Assembly: GCA_044379485.1 (NCBI GenBank) | Contig: JBIPOE010000007.1 | Location: 26,054-90,053, forward strand | DNA length: 64,000 nucleotides | Source: CAMDMI01 sp044379485 | GTDB lineage: Bacteria; Bacteroidota; Bacteroidia; Cytophagales; Flexibacteraceae | Direction: 5' to 3' | Part shown: positions 28,114 through 37,653 of the stretch, in pieces | How the letters are laid out: every line of letters begins with the position of its first letter | How positions within the stretch are numbered: the stretch's first letter is position 1 | Notes under the pieces: generated by a model | What the model saw: only the letters and a program-made list of their open reading frames with translations | Told to the model about the DNA's origin: nothing | Database searches by the model: none | Program-made: the position numbers and the translations under genes

Positions 28114-29661
28114 TTATGGGTTGGCTTTCCCTTTTGAAGGTTCAGTATTTTCCTGATAGGTTCCATTCGATTTTCGGCTTATTGTTTTATTGGATAAAAT
28201 ATCAGATGGATATTTGTACGAATACTGCGAGATGGGTAAAAACTGTCCGTCATCTTTTTTATATTCGATTCTAAACATATCTGCCTTTTTATTAAGTCCG
28301 AAAGTTGCTCTCAAACTATCTATAGTTGAGGCTACAGTAGTACTGCATGTTACAACTGGATAACTATCTGGAAAAAATGTAAAATCTACATTCAGATCAA
28401 TTCGGGTTGCTATGGTTCCAGAATCAGAAACAAACCATCTTCCTTTTTTCATTACAAATGGAACAGATAATTGACTTTTAAGCTCCACCCAATCAAATGA
28501 AGTTTCAGCAGGAGCAATCTCATTAATTACAAACATTCCTGCATATGGTTCAACCGGCGGTACAATAACACCATTTTTATTGTTGCTTGCATTTCTGGAA
28601 ATATCCCTCAACCATTTAAAAGTTCCTCCATCTGGGAATCTGCCCCATGTTTGGTATCTATTGTTTACTGTGGAAAAGGCAGGAAAGGTCGAAGAGTCCA
28701 CAATCACAACTTCACCGTTTTTCTTTTTAAAACTGAAGCTTACAAATTCTCCATCCTTATCCAGGTTTCCATTTGGATAAAGTATGTGATCATTGCTATT
28801 ATCTGTTCCACCATTTTTAAAATATATGGTTAGAAATCCTCCAGGCGCAATGTTGTAGGACCTTTGAATGGTATACTCAGCCAAAGTTGCTTTCTTATTC
28901 GAAATCCAGAACTGATCTTTTTTGAGGGTAATAATTTTATCTGAACTGTTGTACAATTCAACCCAATCGGCCAGATCACCAGAATCTACTGCAATACTGT
29001 CTTTAAAATCAGCTCTAATTTCATTGATTTTTAAACCTTCTGGAAGTGTATCCAAAGGCACTACCACAATGGGTTTGTTCACATTGTTGCTTGCATTTCT
29101 GGTTATGGTTTTCAGCTTTTGAAAAGCGCCGGTTCCATCTGGCAATCGGCCATAAGTTTCATTTTGAGAAGTGGAGGCAGGAAAGGTAACTGTATCTAAG
29201 GTGATTGTATCGTTGTCGTTGGTCAGAAAATAAAAGCCTGCAAACTCCCCGTTACTGGAAAGACTACCTTCAATATTGGTAATTTCGGATTGGGAATCAT
29301 CCAAACCATTGTTTTGAAAATAGACGATAAAAAAGGATTTAGCTGGAATGGAATATCGCCTTATTGGACTGTATTGAAACTTTTGGTTTTTTTCGTCCGT
29401 CATCCAGAACCTGCCAGGCTCCAGAATTAAGGCGGAATCCGTTGTGTTATAAATTTCCACCCAATCGGCTTTGTCACCTTTGGTTGAATCGAAATCATTC
29501 TGAATTTCATTAATTTTGATAAACCCAGCTTTCAGATTCGCATTGGAACCTGGTGGAATGGGCGTTGGTGGAAAAACTCTGTCTTTCAGGCAAGCTGTAA
29601 AAACAAAAATACAAGCCACCAAAGGCAGCTTGTATTTGAAACTTCTATAAAAAATACTCAA
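28114..29661 (-). CDS. Lipoprotein with three lamin-tail (LTD) domains
   Basis: This 515-residue outer-membrane or surface lipoprotein has a signal and lipobox (FVFTACLKD, Cys near residue 24). It has three repeats of the LTD type. Each starts with IKINEIQND, LKINEIRAD or FVINEIAPA and continues DWVEIYN/DWVELYN/DWVELKS, at about residues 48-195, 210-370 and 385-500. Bacterial LTDs commonly accompany nucleases and phosphatases and may bind polymers. It is upstream of the SdiA-regulated gene by about 36 nt, in the same direction. No enzymatic domain was seen. Confidence 0.85.
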   Translation of the reverse strand: MSIFYRSFKYKLPLVACIFVFTACLKDRVFPPTPIPPGSNANLKAGFIKINEIQNDFDSTKGDKADWVEIYNTTDSALILEPGRFWMTDEKNQKFQYSPIRRYSIPAKSFFIVYFQNNGLDDSQSEITNIEGSLSSNGEFAGFYFLTNDNDTITLDTVTFPASTSQNETYGRLPDGTGAFQKLKTITRNASNNVNKPIVVVPLDTLPEGLKINEIRADFKDSIAVDSGDLADWVELYNSSDKIITLKKDQFWISNKKATLAEYTIQRSYNIAPGGFLTIYFKNGGTDNSNDHILYPNGNLDKDGEFVSFSFKKKNGEVVIVDSSTFPAFSTVNNRYQTWGRFPDGGTFKWLRDISRNASNNKNGVIVPPVEPYAGMFVINEIAPAETSFDWVELKSQLSVPFVMKKGRWFVSDSGTIATRIDLNVDFTFFPDSYPVVTCSTTVASTIDSLRATFGLNKKADMFRIEYKKDDGQFLPISQYSYKYPSDILSNKTISRKSNGTYQENTEPSKGKANP

Positions 29662-29675
29662 GAATTGTTGAAAAT

Positions 29676-29715
29676 TTAAAAAGGGAACGCCAGTATTTAG
29701 ATTGGCATTCCCTTT
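29676..29715 (-). terminator. Terminator of giant gene B
   Basis: AAAGGGAA/TTCCCTTT (29680-29687 and 29708-29715) is extended by GCCA/TGGC with one C/A mismatch. On the minus strand it is followed by a T-rich tail. Confidence 0.75.
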
Positions 29716-29727
29716 AGGATTTTTGAA

Positions 29728-31060
29728 TTATTTAACCATTAATGATTTAACTGCTGAACCTTTGGCATCTGTAACTTTTACAGAATACTGACCAGCCACA
29801 GTTGGTTTTGCGATTTGAACCTCTGTAGTTTTTCCAAAGTTTTCAAAAACTTTGTTTTCAACTCTTCGGCCTAACATATCCAAAACTTCTACAGTTACTT
29901 TTCCACTTAAGTTGGCAGCTGCTACTGTAAAATGATCAGCAGATACTGGGTTTGGATACACAGTGAAAGTAGAAGATGTAGAAACTGACTTCACAGATGT
30001 AACTGCATTTGTAAAGATCAATTCGAATCTTGTATTGTTCTCAGAAGCTGAATTGTTTACAAAAGCATAAACCGGATTTGCTTGTAAGTCAACAATCTCG
30101 CCAGTTTCGTTATCTTTCAAAAACACGTTTGAAGCATCGTTCAACACATCTACACCTGTAAAGTTGAAAGTGAAAGCACCTTGTTCTGCTTTGAAGCCGA
30201 TTGGCATTACCATTTGATCTCCAACGAAAGGAAGTGCCTGGTTGGCAAGTTTTCCATTTTCAGAAGTCAAAGTATAAACGCTGATACCTGGATTCAACAA
30301 TTTGTGTGCATCATATTTGGTATCGTATCCTGCCTCAGCATCGTTGTGAAACTGGAACAAAGACACATCTGATTGACCAGCGCTGTTTTTCAACTGAATC
30401 TCCATTGCATTTTGTGCCGTGTTGGTTCTGTAGAAAGTACCGCTTGTAAGTGCTTTTGCAGCTTCTGGGATGGTAATGGTAGCACCATTTGAAACTGAAT
30501 ATACAAAGAAACCTTGTCCACTTGCAATAGGAGAAGGACCTCCAGGTATAGACCCAATCATTGCAGTTCCATCATATCGGTATGCATTGGATGATGGATC
30601 CCAAACCAAAATGGTATTTTGAATGCCGCCTGCCAATGTAAAACCTGCTCTGTTTACTGCAGAAAGATGTGGATTTACAAAAAGGTTGTAGCCATAATAA
30701 GCCGTTGAGCCAGTTGCAAAAGTAGTTAGGGTTTTTAAACCTGTGCTGTAAGTACCAGTGTTATCCAAAGTTACACCAGCAGGGGTGAAAATTCTGTAAC
30801 CAGTATTTTGAGTAAGGGCAGAAGTGCCTGGTATTACCCAGCCATTGGTTGTTGCACCAGTTCCGTAAGGAATTATGCTGTTATCAGCCTGATCAAATCC
30901 GTAAATGTTGGAAGTAAGATATCCACCATTGAAAACTGTTGCTCCAGGAAATGGACCTTGAGTCTGGAAATCATCGTTCCAGTCTGTTAAAGTCTGTCCA
31001 CCAATTGCTGTACCAGTTAAATGCCATCCTGCGGTAGCGATATATCTCTCAGCGGTTATG
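29728..31060 (-). repeat. 3' cassette shared with giant gene A (copy B)
   Basis: This is the partner of 17242-18575. The two are nearly identical in DNA over most of their length and more diverged in the sorting domain itself. Confidence 0.88.
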
Positions 31061-34000
31061 TTGCCAGAAATGGCACCTGCTGAATTTGCTATACGGGCAG
31101 TTCCAGCTGCAGAAGACTTCAATACAAGCCCACCATTAGAACTGAAAGTACCAGAATTAACTGTTAAAGTTCCAGTTACGTTCACCTTTCCTCCAGCGCT
31201 GATGTTGAAAGTTGTGCCTTGACCAGGAGTCAAAGCCAGGTCTGTAAAAATATTGTTGGCATTTATTATTCCAGAACCAGATACAGTTACAGCACAAGTG
31301 CTTCCTGGAACTGTGTTGTTGTTTCTTGCGAATAAAGTACCTCCTACATTTAAAGTTCCATTTACAATCAGGTTTCCAGAACGATCACCACCTGATAAAC
31401 CATCTGTACCATCGAGACCAAGGTCACCATCCACTTCGGTTATAGTTAAGGTTTTACCAGTAGATACAACTGTATTCAATCGTGTATTGTCTATGTTGTT
31501 ATGAAGAGCGGCACCAGCAGCAAAACGTAGATTTACATTGGCATTGATAATTAAATTGGTAGTTGCATTTACTACAGTTCTTTTATTGATCCTTGCTAAA
31601 TTATAAACTCCGTTTCCCTGCAAAGTAACGCTGGTTCCTTCCGGCCCAAAAGAGATCGGGTTGAAAGTTGTACCAGTTCCAATCGTACCGTTGTTGGTCA
31701 CATTTCCATGTAACAAAAGATATTTAACATCACCAGGAAGCGTTCCTGTGGCAGTTAAAGTACCACCTGAGTTGATAATTAGCTCACGGCAAAGTACTGT
31801 TCCTCCTGATTGACTCAATTGAACTGAATGTCCATTTTGAATTATTATACCACGGCTTAAAGCCAAGCCACCTGCTGCTGCCAATGTTTGAGGAGTTCCT
31901 GTCGGAGAAGTTGACCAAATGGCATCTGTGTGGCTTAAACCTGAACCTCTGGAATAAAGATTAACAAGAGTTGGTGTGGCCGTAACCTGAACACCAGCAC
32001 TATAATTTGAAGAGAAGCGAACAAAAACTTTAAAGTAGTATAATGTATTCACCGTTAAACCAGAAATGATTTGCGGAGAAGTTGTTCCATTGTAAACTAC
32101 TCTACCACCACCTGGAAACGCAGGTGCTAAGTTGTAATCCAGATTTCCAGTATAAGTTCCAGTAGGAGTTCCTAAAATAGGGGAGGTATGAGCAACCACT
32201 ATAATTTCAGTTACGCAACCAGGATTGGTCCAACCCACTTGTACTGTTGGTTGTCCGGACTGGGCAGTTAAGCCAGTAACCTCATCCAAAACACCCAAAA
32301 TGATATTTTTTGATGTTCCAGCAACTGGAGTTCCAGTTTTAACAGTAGCTACATCAGCATAAGTAATGGCAGAAAGTGCGGTAGAAGTAATGTTGATACT
32401 GCTTCCTACTGTTGCACAACCACTTACAGAACCTGCTATAAACAAATAACGTGTAGCACTTGCAGGAAGATTTTGTCCCAAACCAGTAAAGGCAAGTACC
32501 TGGCCAGGACCAGTGCTTGAAGAAATGGTAGAAAGAACTACATCACCACCATCCAGCGTAGCATCTGTAGAAAGAATCAATCTGAAATTATTGAAATCTG
32601 AACCGGCATAAGCGCCAGCTGTAGTAACGGTAACACCAGTTAAAAGAGCATTTCCGACAGTAACATCACACTGAATTCTGTATAAAGGAGCATTTGTTGT
32701 TCCCTGAGCAATGTTCGTTCCGGCTGAAGTAAATGTATGATCTACGGTTGGGGTTGGCACATCTACTGGAGCAAAAGTGACACCTTTGAACCCAACATTG
32801 GCTGCATTTGGAGATGTAATCAAGGCAGCTCCGCAAGCGGTGATGATATCAATACCATTTGACGTAATATCTGAGGTAATAGCTGAATTATCAAGAAAGG
32901 TATATATCTCAGTGGAGATTGTTGAGGTAGTTCCAAGGCTCAAATAAATCCTGCGATTGGCACCTACTGCAGTAGCCGTAATACCATAAGCACTTCTACC
33001 AGCTGGATTTGGCAATGAACCTCTTTTGGTCCAGGTACCAGATGTATTTGAAAACTTAACCAAACCAAGGTTGGCATCGGCCACATACATCACATCAGGT
33101 GTTCCGTTATCGTCCTGATCTACAAACACAAAACCATGCGGGTTTGTTAAATCAACGTTGGTGGCGGTTCCTGCCAATACAGATGTAGTGTTACCAATAT
33201 TGGTTGGTAAACCTGTTCCTACTGTATTAACACTAATGTTTGATCCGGATTGAGAAGTGTTATACAATTGAGAATTGTAAATAGCGGTTCCTCTTGAATT
33301 GGTAATGGTGGTACTCACTTGTGTAGAAGTTCCTGTATTTCCTAAAACCATATATCGGGCACCTCCTGTTGATGAGGCTCCTGCTCCACCTGTCCAGAAA
33401 GCATTACCATCCACGGTAGCTGCACTTCGGATATTATTTGTTTCATAACCATCCGAAATTCTGGTGGTTGTATTGATCGTTCCATCCTGTTCTACTCTGG
33501 CTACAATACGATTGTTGGTAGCAGCAGATGTTCCAGTAACGGCAGCAGTTCCTACATTGGCATCGTATCCTGCAAAAGTAAGATACTGACCATCCGGAGA
33601 AAGGTTTAAGTATCCCTCTGATGTTGAAGTACCACTCATGGTTAATCTTCTGTTGTTGGTTCCCAATGCATTTAAAGTAAAAGGAACTGGTTTTGATTGA
33701 ACAAATAGGCCGGCTGGCGTATATTCATCCAAAAATATTGGTGCACCTGCTGAAGATAAGGCAGGACCAGCGGTTTCTCCAACCCTTAAAGTTAGAAGGT
33801 TTCCTGCTGTAAAGTTGCCTGTTCCATTTCCATAAACCTGACCAGTTACAGCCACATTTACAGTGGTAGCAGTAACAGCAGCAACCGGAATATTTCCATT
33901 ATAACTGCCAACTGCATTCGTGCTTAGGAGTCTGGCATAAACTGTGGTAGCAGCTACAGTACCAGATGAAGGTGTAAAGGTAAGAGAGGACAATGGCGTC

Positions 34001-35013
34001 GTAAAGGTTGAGGTTGTTGCAAACTCATAACCTGCCAAAGGACCTACCGTAAGATTATTTGTACCAAGATTTACCCCACTTACGTCAAACTGCTGGCCAG
34101 AAGATGCAAAAGTTGTGTTGGCAAAGAATTTAGGAAGGGATGTGGTAGATGAATTTACAGTTGGTGTTACAGAAGCTGGGGCAGTATTAAAGTAAATTTG
34201 ATCCCACTCCGTAGAAATCAATGCATTTGCACCAGTAGTATGCTCATTCGCAATTCCTATATATCCATTTGCAGCAGGAATTAAAGTATTGTTTGTAGCA
34301 GAACCTTGACTTACTGCTGTATTTAAATCGGTCGGAACGCCAGTAGCAATAGCTCCTGTTCCGTTGGCTGTGGGAACTGTAGAAGTAAAAATAGACCACA
34401 AACCTGCGTTAGTTCTAGTCACCCTTACCATTAAGCCAATATCAGTCAATCCATTGGCAATTGGAGATGTAGAAGTTGCAATAACCGTAGCAGAAATCGC
34501 GTTATTGACAATGTATTCTAATCGGATATCGTCACCTCCGGCATCATCACCAATAGCGATTCTGTAACCATCAACTGTAGCTGAGGTTAAATTAGACTCG
34601 TTTGCATATAAATAAAAATATGCTTCATTCGATCCGGTAAAGGCTTGGGCTCGTCTACCAATAAAAAATCTCCAGGTTTGCTCATCTTCCCAGGTAGCAA
34701 CCTGACTAGATAAATATTTGGTAGCTGCTGGTGCAGTGGCAGCCAATCGAATTGTATTTGAAGCGGTCGCTCCAGCAGCAGCATCGCTGTTTGCCTGAAT
34801 ACCATATTGAGCTGTACTACCCGCCCATACAGGAGAAGCAGTAAAGTCTCCGTCGCCGAACGAATCTAAGAGAGTTTGCCCAAAGGCAGCTTGATTCATC
34901 AGAACACTCCCAAAAAGAAGCATCCCAAACAAAGACAGGAAGCCCCGCCCTTTTCTTTTTAGTGGGTTGAGCCGTGAACTGGCCTCCACCATCGTTTTGT
35001 AAAATTTTGTCAT
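29728..35013 (-). CDS. Giant T9SS-sorted cell-surface protein B
   Basis: This 1761-residue protein has an N-terminal signal near residues 24-45 (LSLFGMLLFGSVLMNQAAFG). An N-terminal lectin-like beta-domain, long Gly/Thr/Ser/Asn-rich beta regions and a fibronectin-III-like domain near 940 follow, then filamentous repeats. The last ~440 residues are nearly the same as in giant protein A and end in a type A sorting domain (TVYPNPVSADHFTVAAANL to KSLMVK). It should be secreted by T9SS. The identical -7 octamer TAGTTTTG lies about 28 nt upstream. Adhesion or biofilm matrix is the likely role. No catalytic motif was seen. Confidence 0.88.
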   Translation of the reverse strand: MTKFYKTMVEASSRLNPLKRKGRGFLSLFGMLLFGSVLMNQAAFGQTLLDSFGDGDFTASPVWAGSTAQYGIQANSDAAAGATASNTIRLAATAPAATKYLSSQVATWEDEQTWRFFIGRRAQAFTGSNEAYFYLYANESNLTSATVDGYRIAIGDDAGGDDIRLEYIVNNAISATVIATSTSPIANGLTDIGLMVRVTRTNAGLWSIFTSTVPTANGTGAIATGVPTDLNTAVSQGSATNNTLIPAANGYIGIANEHTTGANALISTEWDQIYFNTAPASVTPTVNSSTTSLPKFFANTTFASSGQQFDVSGVNLGTNNLTVGPLAGYEFATTSTFTTPLSSLTFTPSSGTVAATTVYARLLSTNAVGSYNGNIPVAAVTATTVNVAVTGQVYGNGTGNFTAGNLLTLRVGETAGPALSSAGAPIFLDEYTPAGLFVQSKPVPFTLNALGTNNRRLTMSGTSTSEGYLNLSPDGQYLTFAGYDANVGTAAVTGTSAATNNRIVARVEQDGTINTTTRISDGYETNNIRSAATVDGNAFWTGGAGASSTGGARYMVLGNTGTSTQVSTTITNSRGTAIYNSQLYNTSQSGSNISVNTVGTGLPTNIGNTTSVLAGTATNVDLTNPHGFVFVDQDDNGTPDVMYVADANLGLVKFSNTSGTWTKRGSLPNPAGRSAYGITATAVGANRRIYLSLGTTSTISTEIYTFLDNSAITSDITSNGIDIITACGAALITSPNAANVGFKGVTFAPVDVPTPTVDHTFTSAGTNIAQGTTNAPLYRIQCDVTVGNALLTGVTVTTAGAYAGSDFNNFRLILSTDATLDGGDVVLSTISSSTGPGQVLAFTGLGQNLPASATRYLFIAGSVSGCATVGSSINITSTALSAITYADVATVKTGTPVAGTSKNIILGVLDEVTGLTAQSGQPTVQVGWTNPGCVTEIIVVAHTSPILGTPTGTYTGNLDYNLAPAFPGGGRVVYNGTTSPQIISGLTVNTLYYFKVFVRFSSNYSAGVQVTATPTLVNLYSRGSGLSHTDAIWSTSPTGTPQTLAAAGGLALSRGIIIQNGHSVQLSQSGGTVLCRELIINSGGTLTATGTLPGDVKYLLLHGNVTNNGTIGTGTTFNPISFGPEGTSVTLQGNGVYNLARINKRTVVNATTNLIINANVNLRFAAGAALHNNIDNTRLNTVVSTGKTLTITEVDGDLGLDGTDGLSGGDRSGNLIVNGTLNVGGTLFARNNNTVPGSTCAVTVSGSGIINANNIFTDLALTPGQGTTFNISAGGKVNVTGTLTVNSGTFSSNGGLVLKSSAAGTARIANSAGAISGNITAERYIATAGWHLTGTAIGGQTLTDWNDDFQTQGPFPGATVFNGGYLTSNIYGFDQADNSIIPYGTGATTNGWVIPGTSALTQNTGYRIFTPAGVTLDNTGTYSTGLKTLTTFATGSTAYYGYNLFVNPHLSAVNRAGFTLAGGIQNTILVWDPSSNAYRYDGTAMIGSIPGGPSPIASGQGFFVYSVSNGATITIPEAAKALTSGTFYRTNTAQNAMEIQLKNSAGQSDVSLFQFHNDAEAGYDTKYDAHKLLNPGISVYTLTSENGKLANQALPFVGDQMVMPIGFKAEQGAFTFNFTGVDVLNDASNVFLKDNETGEIVDLQANPVYAFVNNSASENNTRFELIFTNAVTSVKSVSTSSTFTVYPNPVSADHFTVAAANLSGKVTVEVLDMLGRRVENKVFENFGKTTEVQIAKPTVAGQYSVKVTDAKGSAVKSLMVK

Positions 35014-35040
35014 ACGATTGATTATATTTTAAATCAACCG

Positions 35041-35048
35041 CAAAACTA
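35041..35048 (-). promoter_or_regulatory. Candidate -7 box of giant gene B
   Basis: On the minus strand this reads TAGTTTTG, about 28 nt before the start. It is the same octamer, at the same distance, as before giant gene A. No clear -33 box was found. Confidence 0.5.
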
Positions 35049-35299
35049 AGCCCGTACTTTTTTGAAAAAGTGATTGTACTGTTATACTTTTGTTAATTCT
35101 CAAAAGGGAATATTCTCAAAATTTTAATCGGTTAAGCTTCTGTAAATCAAGTCTATATTTTCCACATCAAACCGAAGACCCCAATAACACAAGTTGCAAA
35201 AAGATAATTCTCTAATATTTTGGTAACATTGGGGTAACATTGGAAAGCTGAAATTGGGTTTCCCGGTTTAAAAACTTACATATTTATTCTGGTTCAAGG

Positions 35300-35381
35300 T
35301 CTGTGGCTCACAGAACCATCCGGTACCCTTTAAAAATACTTGCTTTCTATTCTTTATAGTATTGGTCTGTGGGCCACAGAC
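35300..35381. promoter_or_regulatory. Two related palindromes between divergent surface genes
   Basis: TCTGTGGCTCACAGA (35300-35314) and TCTGTGGGCCACAGA (35366-35380, extended to 17 bp by flanking G and C) share 13 of 15 bases. Their centres lie 66 bp apart. They sit between the divergent giant gene B and the OB/Calx gene, so they are candidates for a dimeric-regulator operator pair. The remaining gap (35049-35464) shows no gene. Confidence 0.55.
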
Positions 35382-35464
35382 TCAGGTAGAATTTATAATA
35401 TAGGCCCACTCACTATTTCATCGTGTTAACAATTTGTTAACATCAAACTTTATTACTTTGCAGC

Positions 35465-37429
35465 ATGAAATCATTATACAAATTTTTTATCCTTTTCATT
35501 TTTAGTGGCCTTGACTATTTCGCATTTGGTCAAACCATTCCTACCTATACCATTGCCCAGGTGCGGGGAGACAATACCTTTGAAGGTGGCGGTGCCGACT
35601 CCAACAATGTTAAATGCAAACTGGTGGGCATAGTTTATGGCCAGAATATTGGTGTTACAGGAAACAGAATTCAGCTTGTTCTACGGGACCAAACTGGTGG
35701 GATAGGTATATTTAAAGATGTGAACAATTTGCCGGTTCAACTTTTTGAAGGAGATTCCATCAGGGCGATTGGAATTGTGAATAATTTCAACGGGCTTTCT
35801 CAAATCACCTTAGACTCTGTCAAAAAACTAGGCCAGAACAGGCCATTAAGAGCTCCCAGAGTTGTAACTACTTTGGATGAAAGCACAGAATCCGATTTGG
35901 TAAAACTTGAAGGATTTACACTTTCCAATCCTGCTGCATGGCCAGCAGTACCTTCTGGTTCTGGTTTTACAGTCAAAATAAAACGAAACAGTGTTGAAGT
36001 GGATCTTCGCATAGACAATGATTGTAATCTTTTTGGCGCACCAGCCCCAACTGGTTATTTTAATGTAGTTGGACTAGGTGGACAATTTGATCCCTCAGTT
36101 CCAAAAAACTCTGGCTACCAACTATTGCCCAGAAATGATATTGACATCACCCCGGGGCTAGCACCACCAATTCCATCTATTGGGTTTGTATCCAAAACAC
36201 TTTCTGTTCAGGAATCTGCTGGTACCGTGCAGATTCCATTAAATATTTCTATTGTGTCTGGCCAGCAATTGGTTGTTCAGGTAGTTGGTCTCGATAGCAA
36301 TGCTACCTCCCCCACAGATTACACCATACTGCAATCTGGTCAGGTAACCTTTCCGGCAAACTTTCCCAGCAATCAAATTCTAAATCTAAACATTGTAAAC
36401 GATGCCCTTTTGGAAGGAAATGAAAAATTTAAACTCATTATCAGAAAATTAGCAGGAGGCGGAAATCTGGACATAGGCAATGATTCTGTAATGACCATAA
36501 CCATAACGGATGATGAAACCGTAGTTCCTCAATTGCCCACCTATAATATTGGTTTGCTTCGTGGCAACAATGCATTTGAAGGCGGTGTTGCCGATTCTAT
36601 CAATGTAAGTTGCAAAATTACAGGTACTTTATATGGTCCAAATCTAAGAGGCACAAACAATGGCATTCAGTTTACTGTGAGAGATGCCACAGGTGGAATT
36701 GGAATATTTAAAGATGCATCCAATTTTGGATTGACACTCCAGGAAGGCGATTCTGTAAGGGCAATTGGAAAGGTTGCCCAGTTTAATGGTCTTAGCCAGA
36801 TTAATCTGGATTCTATTGTGGTGCTTGCCACTGGTAGAACTTTAAAATCTCCAACTCCTGTTGATTCACTTTCAGAAGCTTATGAATCTGATCTGGTTAA
36901 AGTTATTGGCTACACCCTGGTAAATCCAGCCCAATGGACCACAGGAACTGGCTCTGGTTTCACAGTTAAAATAAGCAATGGGACAAAAACTTTGGATATG
37001 CGAATTGACAACGATTGTCCACTATTTAATCAACCAGTGCCTACAGGAAACATCCTTTCAATTACTGGTCTTGTGGGTCAGTTTGACAGCAGCATACCAA
37101 GAAATTCCGGGTACCAACTATTTCCTCGAAAAGTTTCTGATATTGAAATCGGAACGAAAACTGATGCTTTTTCTAAAAAAATGGATTTACAAATTTTTCC
37201 AAATCCGTCAACTGGGCTTGTAAATATCAAAATCGGGCAAAATATTGACTCAAGGTTTGAATATGCAATTTATAATTCACTTGGAGTTCAAATTTCAAAT
37301 TCAAAGGGAAACTCAATTGAACTAAGCAAAACAGTCTCTGAATCCCTAACAGCTTGTAATCCTGGAATATACTACATTAAAATTAAGGTTGACAAGGAGC
37401 TAATTATAGAAAAACTTATACGAAACTAA
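35465..37429 (+). CDS. T9SS-sorted protein with two OB-like modules and a Calx-beta domain
   Basis: This 654-residue protein has a signal peptide (MKSLYKFFILFIFSGLDYFAFG). Module 1 is at about residues 25-225 and module 2 at 356-555; they are clear duplicates. Shared landmarks are the starts IPTYTIAQVRGDNTFEGG and LPTYNIGLLRGNNAFEGG, then IGIFKD, EGDSIRAIG/EGDSVRAIG and RNSGYQL. These resemble the OB-fold domains attached to secreted nucleases. A Calx-beta domain (residues about 230-345) lies between them. The type A sorting domain (LQIFPNPSTGLVNIKIG to KLIRN) closes the chain. No nuclease catalytic motif was seen, so it is probably a binding protein. Confidence 0.85.
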   Translation: MKSLYKFFILFIFSGLDYFAFGQTIPTYTIAQVRGDNTFEGGGADSNNVKCKLVGIVYGQNIGVTGNRIQLVLRDQTGGIGIFKDVNNLPVQLFEGDSIRAIGIVNNFNGLSQITLDSVKKLGQNRPLRAPRVVTTLDESTESDLVKLEGFTLSNPAAWPAVPSGSGFTVKIKRNSVEVDLRIDNDCNLFGAPAPTGYFNVVGLGGQFDPSVPKNSGYQLLPRNDIDITPGLAPPIPSIGFVSKTLSVQESAGTVQIPLNISIVSGQQLVVQVVGLDSNATSPTDYTILQSGQVTFPANFPSNQILNLNIVNDALLEGNEKFKLIIRKLAGGGNLDIGNDSVMTITITDDETVVPQLPTYNIGLLRGNNAFEGGVADSINVSCKITGTLYGPNLRGTNNGIQFTVRDATGGIGIFKDASNFGLTLQEGDSVRAIGKVAQFNGLSQINLDSIVVLATGRTLKSPTPVDSLSEAYESDLVKVIGYTLVNPAQWTTGTGSGFTVKISNGTKTLDMRIDNDCPLFNQPVPTGNILSITGLVGQFDSSIPRNSGYQLFPRKVSDIEIGTKTDAFSKKMDLQIFPNPSTGLVNIKIGQNIDSRFEYAIYNSLGVQISNSKGNSIELSKTVSESLTACNPGIYYIKIKVDKELIIEKLIRN

Positions 37430-37653
37430 AGCTAGATTTTGCCAAAACTTAAGACTCCTTAGGCTAGCTTTGGTCCTCTATTTTTGGATCTACATTACTA
37501 CTCCTTAATTCTTGGGAATTAAACAAATTCTATCAATTGGCTGATCGAAAAAACAAGAAATTAAAGATAAAACTGAAGGAAATTAGGTTTACTTTATTTT
37601 AACAAACGAACCTCTTTCTATTTTTATACCATTAAATCCAGCAGCCCTTAAAA

